28,983 nt of DNA from JACPTG01 sp964504135. GTDB taxonomy: Archaea > Nanobdellota > Nanobdellia > Woesearchaeales > UBA10216. Positions within the stretch are counted from its first letter, which is position 1; each line of letters opens with the position of its first letter. The stretch lies in the NCBI GenBank assembly GCA_964504135.1, contig CAZDCW010000015.1, positions 1 through 28,983 of the forward strand, read 5' to 3'. Positions 21,106 through 28,929 of the stretch are shown one piece after another. The notes below the pieces were generated by a model. The model made no database searches, was not told where the DNA came from, and worked only from the letters and a program-made list of their open reading frames with translations. The position numbers and the translations under genes are program-made.

Positions 21106-24100
21106 CAGTATTCATCCCATGCTTTGATTTCCAGGGATTCCAGCTTTACTTCTGCAATTGAATCCACCAGCATTTTGGCCAGCTGCAGGTTGGTCACAAG
21201 TGGAATCCCGTAATCAGCCGCGCTTCTCCTTATCACATATCCGTCCCTTATCTTTTCCTTCCCGTTGCCTGAGCCTGGCTTTGAAACATTGATTATCAGG
21301 TTTAGCTTGTGGTTGTTAAGGTACTCCATTATGTTTGGCGATTTCTGCTCTCTGATCTTGTGCAGCATCGAGTTTTTGACCCCATTTTCTGCCAGGAACT
21401 GGGAGGTATTGTCGGTTGCATAAACATTGAACCCCAGCTGGGCAAGCTTTCTTGAGTGTTCCAGGAATCTCTCCTTGTTCTCGCTGCCGCCGATGCTTAG
21501 GAGCACATTTTTCGGGCCTTGGTTTTCTTCGCCGTTTTGCAGCAGCTGCATTTTAAGGCCCGCGGCTATCATTGCCTTAAGGAAGGCGTCATGCGTGTTT
21601 CTCCCCAGGCAGGCAACTTCGCCTGTTGACGCCATCTCAACGCTTAGGACCGGGTCAGCCCCTTTCAGCCTTGAAAAGGAGAACTGTGGCGATTTTACGC
21701 CGAAATACTCCATGCTCTTTGTTTCCTCCTGGACTTTCCTTCCCATTATCGCATTTGTTGCTGTTGCTATCATGTTGCTCTTTTTTACCTTTGAGACAAA
21801 GGGGAAGCTTCTGCTCGCCCTCAGGTTGCATTCTATTACCATTACCTCATTGTCCTTGGCCAGGAATTGTATGTTGAAGGGCCCGGTTATTTTCAGCTTC
21901 TCAGCTATCAATGCTGCGATTGTCCTCACCTTTTCAACAGTTTCAGGGTACAGCCCGGCTGCCGGGTAAATCATTGTGGCATCTCCGGAATGGACTCCTG
22001 CGTTTTCAACGTGCTCTGTTATGGCTTCTGCAATCAGGTTGCCTTCATGTGCGACGGCGTCAATTTCAATTTCCTTCGAGTTTACCATGAATTTGCTTAT
22101 TACAACCGGATGTTCCCTGTTTACTGTTGAGGCCCTGGTAAGGTACGTTTCAAGGTCTTCGTCGTTGAAGGCGACGCTCATCGCGGCTCCGCTGAGCACA
22201 TAGGAGGGCCTTACAAGCACAGGATACCCCGCATTGGCTGCAAATTTCTTGGCTTCCTCGAAGTTTGTCAGCTCCCTCCATTTTGGCTGTGGTATTCCCA
22301 GCTCATCCAGGAGTTTTGAGAACTTGTGCCTGTCCTCTGCTGCGTCAATGCTGCGTGCCTTGGTTCCAAGTATTTTTATCCCCGCCTCACTGAGTTTCAT
22401 TGCCATGTTGTTTGGTATTTGCCCGCCCATTGAGATAATGACTCCTTCAGGTTTTTCCTTTTCGTATATCTCGGCTACGGTCTCGAATGATATTTCGTCA
22501 AAGTAAAGCTTGTCGCACATGTCGTAGTCAGTGCTCACTGTTTCCGGGTTGTAGTTTATCATTATTGTGCCGTATCCCAGCTCCCTGAGTGTAAGGGCTG
22601 AGTTTACGCAGCACCAGTCAAATTCCACGGAGCTGCCTATCCTGTAAACGCCCGAGCCCAGCACTATCACTTTCCTCTCAGCTCCAGATTTTATGTCGTC
22701 TTCGATGCCGTTGTATGTAAGGTAGAGGTAGTTGGTTTTTGCAGGGTATTCTGCGGCAAGCGTGTCTATTTGCTTTACAAACGGCCTGATTCCCAGTTTA
22801 TCCCTGCATTTCCTGACATCCGCGGGGGAGCATTGCAGAAGGATTGAAATCTGCTTGTCTGAAAAGCCAAGCTGCTTTGCCTTCAGAATGTCGCCATTGC
22901 GGAGGTTTCCAAGTTTTCCGGCGGTTGAAAGCTGCTTTTCCATTTCTGTTACGTTTTCCATTTTTCCAAGGAACCACTTCTCAATCCCTGTCAATTCAGA
23001 AATTTTTTCGGCAGAATAGCCTTTATTCAGGGCTTCCGCAATTGCAAATATCCTCTCGTCTGTGGGATTTACAAGCTCTTTTTCCACTTCAGGGCTCTTG
23101 TAGTTGTCTCCGTTGCAAACCAGTCCCTGCGCGCCAATGTCCAGCATCCGTATTGCCTTCTGGAGGGCTTCCTCGAATTTTCTGCCTATAGCCATCACCT
23201 CCCCGACCGATTTCATTGAGCTTCCGATGTTCCTGGACACCTGGCGGAATTTCTTCATGTCCCATCTTGGCATCTTCACGACTATGTAATCAAGGGCTGG
23301 CTCAAAGCAGGCGGTGGTGGATTTTGTTATGGAATTCTGTATTTCTGTCAGGCTGTATCCTAGCGCGAGCTTTGCAGCCACGAATGCCAGCGGGTATCCC
23401 GTTGCTTTTGAGGCGAGCGCCGAGCTTCTTGAAAGCCTTGCATTGACCTCGATTATCCTGTAGTCCTCTGATTTGGGGTCAAGGGCAAATTGCACATTGC
23501 ATTCCCCGACTATTCCAATGTGCCTTACCAGCCTTATTGATATTTCCCTTAGCTTGTGGTATTCGGAATTTGTTAATGTCTGTGATGGCGCTACCACAAT
23601 GCTTTCTCCTGTGTGGATTCCCATTGGGTCAAGGTTTTCCATGTTGCATACGGTTATGCAGTTGTCCATTGAGTCCCGGACAACCTCATACTCAATTTCT
23701 TTCCAGTGCTCAAGGTATTCCTCAACAAGGATCTGTTTTGTATGCGCAAACGCCTTTCTTGCGGCATCAAGTAATTCTTCCCCATTCCTGCATATGGCGC
23801 TTCCCAGCCCTCCAAGGGCATATGCGGCCCTGATTATGACTGGAAATCCTATCTTGTCGCCTGCCTTGACAGCATCTTCGACTTTCCTTACAGCAAAGCT
23901 TTTTGGGGTCTTAAGATTTATTTCGGCCAGTTTCCTGGAAAACAGCTCGCGGTCTTCAGTTGCCTTTATCGCTTCAACCGGGGTGCCTAAAACCCTGACC
24001 CCGTATTTTTCAAAAACCCCATTGTCATAAAGCTCAACGCCGCAGTTCAAAGCGGTTTGCCCGCCGAAACTCAGCAGGATTCCATCAGGCCTTTCTTTTT

Positions 24101-24440
24101 CGATAACCTTTTGAACAAAGTAAGGCGTGATAGGCAGGAAAAAGATTTTATTCGCCATTCTTCTATCTGTCTGGCATGTTGCTATATTGCCGTTTATCAA
24201 CACAACTTCAATTCCTAGTTCCATAAAGGCTTTTTCTGCTTGGGAGCCCGAATAATCGAATAGGCGGTGCTTATGCACTCTCGCCGGCCTCTCCGATTTT
24301 GATTTCGCAAATGCTAGGCCTATAACCTACACATTTAGAGCGCCGCTTCCAAGCAAAAGTACCTTTTTTGGGTTTTCCTTATTCACATTTTCACATCCTT
24401 CAATTTGATTTCGTTGGACCTCCATGGTTTTTGGTTTCAT
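21105..24440 (-). CDS. carB: Carbamoyl-phosphate synthase large subunit, interrupted by two micro-introns
   Basis: Makes carbamoyl phosphate from ammonia (supplied by CarA), bicarbonate and two ATP. The uninterrupted frame 21105-24260 encodes 1051 residues, with two ATP-grasp halves (FGGQTALNCGVEL, NARLSRSSALASKATG; then SMGGQIPNNMAM, ECNLRASRSFPFVSK) and a C-terminal MGS-like domain. A GTG at 24278 would start an ORF of 1057 aa but lacks the N-terminal Rossmann strand. Upstream, an ATG at 24440 overlapping the HAD stop (ATGA, 24437-24440) encodes KKVLLLGSGA and then meets TAG at 24327-24329. Removing 24303-24337 (35 nt) and 24261-24279 (19 nt) gives one 1093-aa frame with the canonical GSGALKIGEAGEFDYSGS. 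Exons are 24338-24440, 24280-24302 and 21105-24260. Family identity is certain; splicing is inferred. Confidence 0.92.
24261..24279 (-). other. Putative 19-nt BHB intron (intron 2) in carB
   Basis: On the minus-strand RNA the exon bases GGCG (24285-24282) pair fully with CGCC (24266-24263). On the 5' side lies a 3-nt bulge AGA (24281-24279), and on the 3' side a 3-nt bulge TAT (24262-24260). An inner hairpin GTGC-ATAA-GCAC closes the intron. Cutting between bulge bases 2 and 3 on both sides, the rule for archaeal tRNA-splicing endonuclease, removes exactly 24261-24279. It joins GGC GAG to TTC GAT, giving the conserved GEAGEFDYSG. No immediate outer helix is visible, so this is a relaxed BHB. 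Confidence 0.75.
24303..24337 (-). other. Putative 35-nt BHB intron (intron 1) in carB
   Basis: On the minus-strand RNA the exon bases GCGC (24343-24340) face GCGA (24308-24305): three G-C pairs and one G-A mismatch. The 5' bulge is TCT (24339-24337) and the 3' bulge is AAT (24304-24302). An inner stem AAATG/CATTT (24336-24332 with 24313-24309) continues to TAGG/CCTA. Cutting each bulge between bases 2 and 3 removes 24303-24337 and joins GCT C to TC AAA, giving GSGALKIGEAGE, the form seen in many CarB proteins. The intron contains an in-frame TAG, so unspliced translation would stop. Confidence 0.7.
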
Positions 24441-25066
24441 CTCAGTAAGTATTCAAGCTCCCCGAGGTTTCGTATTGGTCGGTGTTGTCCCGGGGTTGTT
24501 TCTTCGCCGGGTATGAATCGCACTTCCATTCCGACTTTGGCGGCTGCGTCCAAATCACTGACCGTATCTCCCACATACGTGCAGTCTGTTGGCTCAAGCC
24601 CAAGGCTTCTTGCTGCCTCAGCATACGTGGACGGATCTGGTTTTCTCCTTCTCAGTCCGTCAGATACAAGAACAGTATGGAACACGTCTTCTATGCCGAA
24701 TTGTTTCAATGCTGTAATGACCCAGGGGGTTGCGTAGTTCGATAGCAGCGCCATTCGCGCTCCCATTCCGTTGAGTCTGGTCATGTAACCGGGTATGCGC
24801 GGATCTGCGAGTCGCTCTTTTGATACAAAGGCAAGAGTTAGTTTTTCCACTTCATCCCCGGTGAGGCTCAGTCCGCTTAATGTCCCATAGTAATCAGGCA
24901 GGCATATCTCCCCAATGGTAACTTTCAGGTATTGGGTTTCCCAATGATTATGCCACTCTTCTGACCACGGCACGCCTAATAATACGGCGGTCCTATGGCT
25001 TCTTTCAGCCCAAAAGTCTTGTGCCTCCACAATCGGGCCATTGTGATCCAATATGAGTCCTAGCAT
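24437..25066 (-). CDS. HAD-superfamily hydrolase
   Basis: A 209-aa HAD hydrolase with an alpha-helical cap. Motif I is LILDHNGPI: the nucleophile Asp7 is kept, but the second Asp, usually the acid/base, is Asn9. Motif II is LLSNYATP (Ser109), motif III is Lys142 in RRRKPDPSTY, and motif IV is YVGDTVSDLDAA (Asp167, Asp171). The family includes phosphatases for sugar phosphates, nucleotides and phosphoglycolate; the substrate cannot be told here. The Asp-to-Asn change may lower phosphatase activity. Overlaps the Nudix gene by 7 bp, and its stop overlaps the true carB ATG (ATGA), which helps fix the carB start. Confidence 0.88.
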   Translation of the reverse strand: MLGLILDHNGPIVEAQDFWAERSHRTAVLLGVPWSEEWHNHWETQYLKVTIGEICLPDYYGTLSGLSLTGDEVEKLTLAFVSKERLADPRIPGYMTRLNGMGARMALLSNYATPWVITALKQFGIEDVFHTVLVSDGLRRRKPDPSTYAEAARSLGLEPTDCTYVGDTVSDLDAAAKVGMEVRFIPGEETTPGQHRPIRNLGELEYLLR

Positions 25067-25554
25067 CGTTTCAGGTATTCCTTGAGCACGTCTTGTGCTG
25101 CAGGGGAAAGTGTTCCTTCTTCAAGCATTTTCTTGGCTTGCACCATTGTCACGAATTTTCCTTCTCCAACTTCTTCCTTGTCAAGTGTTATCTTTCCATT
25201 ATGGGCTGTTTTGAATATCGCCCGGTTCACATTATTTTCCTTTCTTCTGGTTTTCATTCTGAAAAGCTCGGTCACCTTTGCATCTGCAATCCCCGCTTCC
25301 TCGTAAAGCTCCCTTTTTGCAGCCTCCTCATAGCTTTCTCCTGTCCTTACAGAACCCCCTACTTTAACATCCCACAAGCCTGGGTAAAGCCTGAGGTGCT
25401 CTGCCCTTCTGTGGACGAACAGCTCGCCTTTTGAATTGAACACAAATACGTTAGCCGTCCTGTGTAGCAGCTTGCGGTCCATCATCTCCTTCCAGGTGGC
25501 CTGCCTTACTACATTATCCTCCTCGTCCACAATGTCAAGGTATTCCTCTTTCAT
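25060..25554 (-). CDS. Nudix hydrolase (IDI/YfcD-like)
   Basis: A 164-aa Nudix protein. The Nudix box is complete: GGSVRTGESYEEAAKRELYE, continuing EAGI (about 66-89), matching GX5EX7REUXEEXGU. The N-terminal LDIVDEEDNVVRQATWKEMM and LFVHRRAEHLRLYPGLWD are typical of the isopentenyl-diphosphate-isomerase-like/YfcD group. It is clearly paralogous to both halves of the tandem Nudix protein in the same unit. The substrate is unknown; nucleotide clean-up or diphosphate hydrolysis would suit the context. It overlaps GDPD by ATGA (25551-25554). Confidence 0.92.
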   Translation of the reverse strand: MKEEYLDIVDEEDNVVRQATWKEMMDRKLLHRTANVFVFNSKGELFVHRRAEHLRLYPGLWDVKVGGSVRTGESYEEAAKRELYEEAGIADAKVTELFRMKTRRKENNVNRAIFKTAHNGKITLDKEEVGEGKFVTMVQAKKMLEEGTLSPAAQDVLKEYLKRC

Positions 25555-26225
25555 TTTGAAAGCACTCTCACGACCATGTCCGGCCTGTTGCTCGATATCG
25601 CATCAGCGCCTATTGCCTTCATGATTCGTACGTCATATTCGCTGTCGCAGTTCCCGGTGAAAACTTCCAGCCCGGCGTTGTGGGCTTTTACAACCAGCCC
25701 GCGGTCAGTATAGTGGAAGTTTGTCAATGCTAATGATGCCCCGAGCTTTGCGGCAAGCTCTACGTTCCAGTCCGGCCCCAGAAAAATCAGCCCTGTTTTC
25801 AGCTTGCTTATTTGCCTTACCTTCCTTAGCGGCTGGGCGAGGAATGAGATTATAACCGCGTCTTTAAATCCGCTTTTCTCAATCGCATCAACCGCCTGCT
25901 GCTCCAGCCCTTCCTCCTTAAGTTCAACAAGTAGTTTTATCCTGCCTTTCGCTTCGGTAAGGACTTCCTCAAGCGCAGGTATTCTATCGCCCTTGCCTGC
26001 ATCCAGCTTTTGCAGCTCTCTTAAGGTTTTCTCCCTGGCCAGCCCTCTGCCGTTTGTTGTGCGGTCCACTGTCTCGTCGTGTATCACCGCAAGCTTCCCG
26101 TCCTTTGTCAGCCTGACGTCAACTTCAGTGTAGTCAGCCTTAAGCTCTATTGCCTTTCGTATGCCGCGCAGGGTGTTTTCAGGCTCAAGGTAGCCAGCTC
26201 CCCTGTGGCTTATGGACAATGCCAT
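25551..26225 (-). CDS. Glycerophosphodiester phosphodiesterase (GDPD)
   Basis: A 224-aa TIM-barrel phosphodiesterase. SISHRGAGYLEPENTLRGI (His7/Arg8), EVDVRLTKDGKLAVIHD (Glu34, Asp36, His49) and the Gly-rich loop TTNGRG (about 56-61) are the family's metal and catalytic signatures. There is no signal peptide, so it acts inside the cell, releasing glycerol phosphate from a diester; the headgroup is unknown. The start at 26225 is set by a perfect GGAGGTGA at 26230-26237; the open frame extends 37 codons further but encodes nothing recognisable. Its link to pyrimidine synthesis is unclear. Confidence 0.92.
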   Translation of the reverse strand: MALSISHRGAGYLEPENTLRGIRKAIELKADYTEVDVRLTKDGKLAVIHDETVDRTTNGRGLAREKTLRELQKLDAGKGDRIPALEEVLTEAKGRIKLLVELKEEGLEQQAVDAIEKSGFKDAVIISFLAQPLRKVRQISKLKTGLIFLGPDWNVELAAKLGASLALTNFHYTDRGLVVKAHNAGLEVFTGNCDSEYDVRIMKAIGADAISSNRPDMVVRVLSK

Positions 26226-26229
26226 TTCT

Positions 26230-26237
26230 TCACCTCC
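26230..26237 (-). promoter_or_regulatory. Ribosome binding site of the GDPD gene
   Basis: GGAGGTGA, complementary to the 3' end of archaeal 16S rRNA, lies 4 nt before the ATG at 26225 and decides that start. An SD here rather than leaderless spacing implies translation from a longer transcript. Confidence 0.75.
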
Positions 26238-26270
26238 GGCTGCATTGAAAATTTTCTTGTTTTGGCCACA

Positions 26271-26340
26271 GTACACGAAGCTGTTGCGTTGAATCCTCCG
26301 GTTTCCCGAAGGGAGTTTCCAAATAGGGGTAGCCACAGCC
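26271..26340 (-). other. Intergenic element upstream of GDPD sharing blocks with 14760-14811
   Basis: Contains GTACACG (26271-26277), GAATCCT (26291-26297) and GGTAGCCACAGCC (26328-26340). Near-identical blocks occur in the same order at 14760-14811 upstream of pyrF. On the minus strand a hairpin GTAGC-8 nt-GCTAC (about 26328-26345) and TCCC-TTC-GGGA are possible. It could be a small structured RNA leader or a repeat remnant; unproven. Confidence 0.35.
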
Positions 26341-26369
26341 TGCTACTTTTTAGTTTAAATGCCGGACTT

Positions 26370-27395
26370 TCAATAAGGCCCCACCTCCAAGTAATTGTCC
26401 AGCACAAATTTTCCGGATGGCGAAAAATTGTCGCCTTTGGAAAGCTCAATCACGCCCTTAAGCGGGAGAAACTGCGCTGCTTCCATTTCTTCAGCCTGCG
26501 GAGTTATCGCCCCGTCATACGCTATCCTGTAAACTTTTATCCATGCATTGTTGATTTCTGAGGCATACCTGAGCTTGAACAGCAGCGACCTCTTGAGTTC
26601 AATGTTTGACACTCCGTGTATTCCGAGCTCTTCTGCAAGGCCTCTTATTGCCGCTGCTTCGTATCCTTCTCCGGAAACAAGCGTTTCTGCAATACCTATG
26701 TCCCACCGTCCAGGGTATCTTTTTTTTGCGGCAGCCCTTTTATGCACGAGATATTCTCCCTTGCCATTCACGACTATCACCCTGGCAGCCCTGTTGAGGA
26801 GGCCTTTTTCCATCATCTCATCCCTTGTCGCCTTCCGTACAAACCTGTCGTTCTCATCAACTATGTCTACAAGTTCTTCCATTTTGGCAGCCCATAGTGC
26901 ATCGAGCAGTGTAAACTGTCTAAACACTGCTGCGCCATCATCGGCAAAATTCCCCTTGTCAATTAACGCCTTGACATCTTTAGCCTTAATGAATCTGACC
27001 TCATCAATTTCATCAGGGTTGGGGCTGGGTTTCCCTTTGTATAAAACTTTGTATACTTGGTTGAAGGAGTTGTAGCCTGGCGAGCCATACCTGCATTTAA
27101 ACAGAAACTTCATCTGATTTGATGCGCTTTTTATTCCCAACTCTTCCTTTAGGCCCCTTATAGCGGCTGTCTCATAGCTCTCCCTGCTTTTAACGGTCTC
27201 ACCGGCTCCAATATCCCATACGCCCGGGTAAATGTCCTTGCTGGCTGCTCTTTTGTGCACAAGCACCTTTCCCTCGCCGTCAATGATTATTACATATGCA
27301 ACCCTGTGCAGGAGCGCATTTTCCATTACCTCTTTTCTGCCCGCTTTTCTGATAACCCTGTCCTCATTATCCACTACATCAATCATCTCTTCCAT
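26370..27395 (-). CDS. Tandem Nudix protein (two Nudix domains in one chain)
   Basis: A 341-aa protein made of two paralogous Nudix domains (about 1-165 and 170-341). Each begins with a DVVD/DIVD...DR...RKA segment, then LVHKRAA...YPG.WDIG. In both, the Nudix box ends RGLKEELGI or RGLAEELGI, where Gly replaces the first Glu of REUxEE, as in isopentenyl-diphosphate-isomerase-like members. The start ATG at 27395 shares a base with the carA stop (TGATG); a GTG 3 nt upstream is an alternative. An internal duplication is the simplest origin. Substrate unknown. Located between carA and GDPD in the pyrimidine block. Confidence 0.9.
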   Translation of the reverse strand: MEEMIDVVDNEDRVIRKAGRKEVMENALLHRVAYVIIIDGEGKVLVHKRAASKDIYPGVWDIGAGETVKSRESYETAAIRGLKEELGIKSASNQMKFLFKCRYGSPGYNSFNQVYKVLYKGKPSPNPDEIDEVRFIKAKDVKALIDKGNFADDGAAVFRQFTLLDALWAAKMEELVDIVDENDRFVRKATRDEMMEKGLLNRAARVIVVNGKGEYLVHKRAAAKKRYPGRWDIGIAETLVSGEGYEAAAIRGLAEELGIHGVSNIELKRSLLFKLRYASEINNAWIKVYRIAYDGAITPQAEEMEAAQFLPLKGVIELSKGDNFSPSGKFVLDNYLEVGPY

Positions 27396-28456
27396 CACAG
27401 CATCCTCAGGAACTCATCAAACAAGTATTGGGTGTCCACCGGGCCAGGCGTTGCCTCAGGATGGAATTGGCAGGAAATGAAAGGCTTGCTTCTGTGCCTC
27501 AATCCTTCATTTGTGCCATCGTTTGCATTCACAAACAGCTCTTCCCATCCAGAGGGCATTGATTTAAAGTCAACCGCATACCCGTGGTTCTGAGTGGTTA
27601 TGCAGCACCTTCCTGTTTTCCGGTTTATGCAGGGCTGGTTCTGGCTTCTGTGCCCGTACTTCAGCTTGTATGTGTCCCCTCCTGCTGCAAGCGCCATTAT
27701 CTGGTTCCCGAGGCATATTCCGAATGTTGGCACTTCCTTGCCAATGGCTGCCGCCACATTTCTTATCGTGGCTTTGCACATCTTCGGGTCTCCTGGCCCG
27801 TTGCTTATCACCAGCCCGTCAAAGTCCTCTTTTAGGAAATCATGGTCCCACGGCACTCTTATCACCTGCAGCCCTCTTGCAGCCAGGCATCTTATTATGT
27901 TGTTCTTTACCCCGCAGTCAACCAGCAGTATTTTCTTCCTGCCGCTGCCATTGTAGATAATCCTTCCAGGCTCGGCAACGTCAGCGACAAGATTTCCAAG
28001 GTTCGGGTCGCTTAGCTTTGGGCTGCTGCCGTCTGCTGAAATTCCGCCGAGCATCACTCCCTTCTCCCGCAGCTTTTTTGTCAGCGCCCTGGTGTCAACT
28101 CCTGTTATGGCAGGGATTCGCTGCTCCTTCAGCCAGTCTCCAAGGCTTCTTACAGCTTTCCAGTGGCTGTATTTTGCTGAGTAGTCTGCAACGACCAGGC
28201 CCCTTACCTGTATTCTTGGGGATTCAAAATTGGCCAGGAGGCCAAGTTCATCCTTTTCATCTCCTGGCACGCCGTAGTTTCCTATAAGGGGATATGTAAG
28301 TACCAGTATCTGGCCATTGTAGCTGGCGTCGGTGAGGCTTTCAGGATACCCGACCATTCCGGTGTTAAAGACAACTTCTCCTGCCGCAGCCTCTTCAGAC
28401 CCGAATGATTTGCCGTAGAATTTAGTGCTGTCTTCCAGCTCTATATAAGCGTCCAT
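27395..28456 (-). CDS. carA: Carbamoyl-phosphate synthase small subunit
   Basis: A 353-aa glutaminase subunit that supplies ammonia to CarB. The C-terminal class I amidotransferase domain has nucleophile Cys248 in FGICLGNQIMALA, with His332 and Glu334 in CQFHPEATPGP. The N-terminal domain shows GEVVFNTGMVGYPESLTD and VDTRALTKKLREKG, both CarA hallmarks. The start is the ATG at 28456 (a TTG lies 3 nt upstream in frame), with a TATA box TTTATAAA centred about 30 bp upstream. It is first in the pyrimidine block. In contrast to the usual arrangement, carB follows only after four unrelated hydrolase genes. Confidence 0.97.
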   Translation of the reverse strand: MDAYIELEDSTKFYGKSFGSEEAAAGEVVFNTGMVGYPESLTDASYNGQILVLTYPLIGNYGVPGDEKDELGLLANFESPRIQVRGLVVADYSAKYSHWKAVRSLGDWLKEQRIPAITGVDTRALTKKLREKGVMLGGISADGSSPKLSDPNLGNLVADVAEPGRIIYNGSGRKKILLVDCGVKNNIIRCLAARGLQVIRVPWDHDFLKEDFDGLVISNGPGDPKMCKATIRNVAAAIGKEVPTFGICLGNQIMALAAGGDTYKLKYGHRSQNQPCINRKTGRCCITTQNHGYAVDFKSMPSGWEELFVNANDGTNEGLRHRSKPFISCQFHPEATPGPVDTQYLFDEFLRML

Positions 28457-28482
28457 CAAAAAAGGGATAGAAAACTGGCAGG

Positions 28483-28490
28483 TTTATAAA
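28483..28490 (-). promoter_or_regulatory. TATA box of the carA unit
   Basis: A symmetric TTTATAAA centred about 30 bp before the carA ATG (28456), consistent with a leaderless transcript for the pyrimidine block. Confidence 0.6.
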
Positions 28491-28525
28491 GTTAATTATG
28501 CTTTTCTTCAAAAATCTTATCCGAC

Positions 28526-28927
28526 TTAAAAGGAAAAACGCAATACTTCGGCTGTAGAATAAACCCGGATGGTATTTTGCTTTTCTTTTAAGGCTCTATC
28601 GTTGCTCCATAAACAACATCTTAATTTAAGGGCAAGCGCCAAATATGGGGCGTCTTTTGGGTCTGGAGAAATCTTTTCAGCTTTTTCGATGAAAGGCTCA
28701 ATTTCTTCTTTTGGTATTAGCATAACATTTCGTTCAAACAAATCAAAAAGGTCGTTAAAGTTTTCCTCATCCCTTTTGGTCTTTCCTTTCAGATAGGCCT
28801 TGTATTTTCTGAATTCCTCAAAAATAAATTCAGGTGCATAGAGGTTATGCTTAAACAGGATGTCCGATGTTCTGCTTTCTTTCAGCAAGGCTGCAAAAAG
28901 AACATTTGAATCTATGACTAAATCCAT
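28526..28927 (-). CDS. PIN-domain protein (VapC-like toxin)
   Basis: A 133-aa PIN-domain protein. Acidic metal-binding residues appear as Asp6/Asn8 in VIDSNVLFAALLK, Glu in FIFEEFRKYK, Asp in SPDPKDAPYLALAL and Asp in LWSNDRALKEK. Such proteins cleave RNA and usually pair with a small antitoxin. A short open tail ending 2 bp before this start (28930 to the edge) may be that antitoxin. It lies upstream of carA on the same strand, with about 70 bp between holding the carA TATA box. Confidence 0.85.
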   Translation of the reverse strand: MDLVIDSNVLFAALLKESRTSDILFKHNLYAPEFIFEEFRKYKAYLKGKTKRDEENFNDLFDLFERNVMLIPKEEIEPFIEKAEKISPDPKDAPYLALALKLRCCLWSNDRALKEKQNTIRVYSTAEVLRFSF

Positions 28928-28929
28928 GA

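Noticed and set aside
21105..24278. carB starting at the GTG at 24278
   Set aside because: This start lies inside insert 2 and drops the conserved LLLGSG strand, which is present just upstream; the ATG at 24440 overlaps the HAD stop like other junctions here.
24240..24355. A tRNA or tRNA-like gene, because of the closing stem and a TTCGATT string
   Set aside because: No T-arm or D-arm pairing fits, and the bases outside the inserts encode conserved CarB residues.
26226..26336. N-terminal extension of GDPD
   Set aside because: No family similarity; a perfect GGAGGTGA precedes the ATG at 26225.
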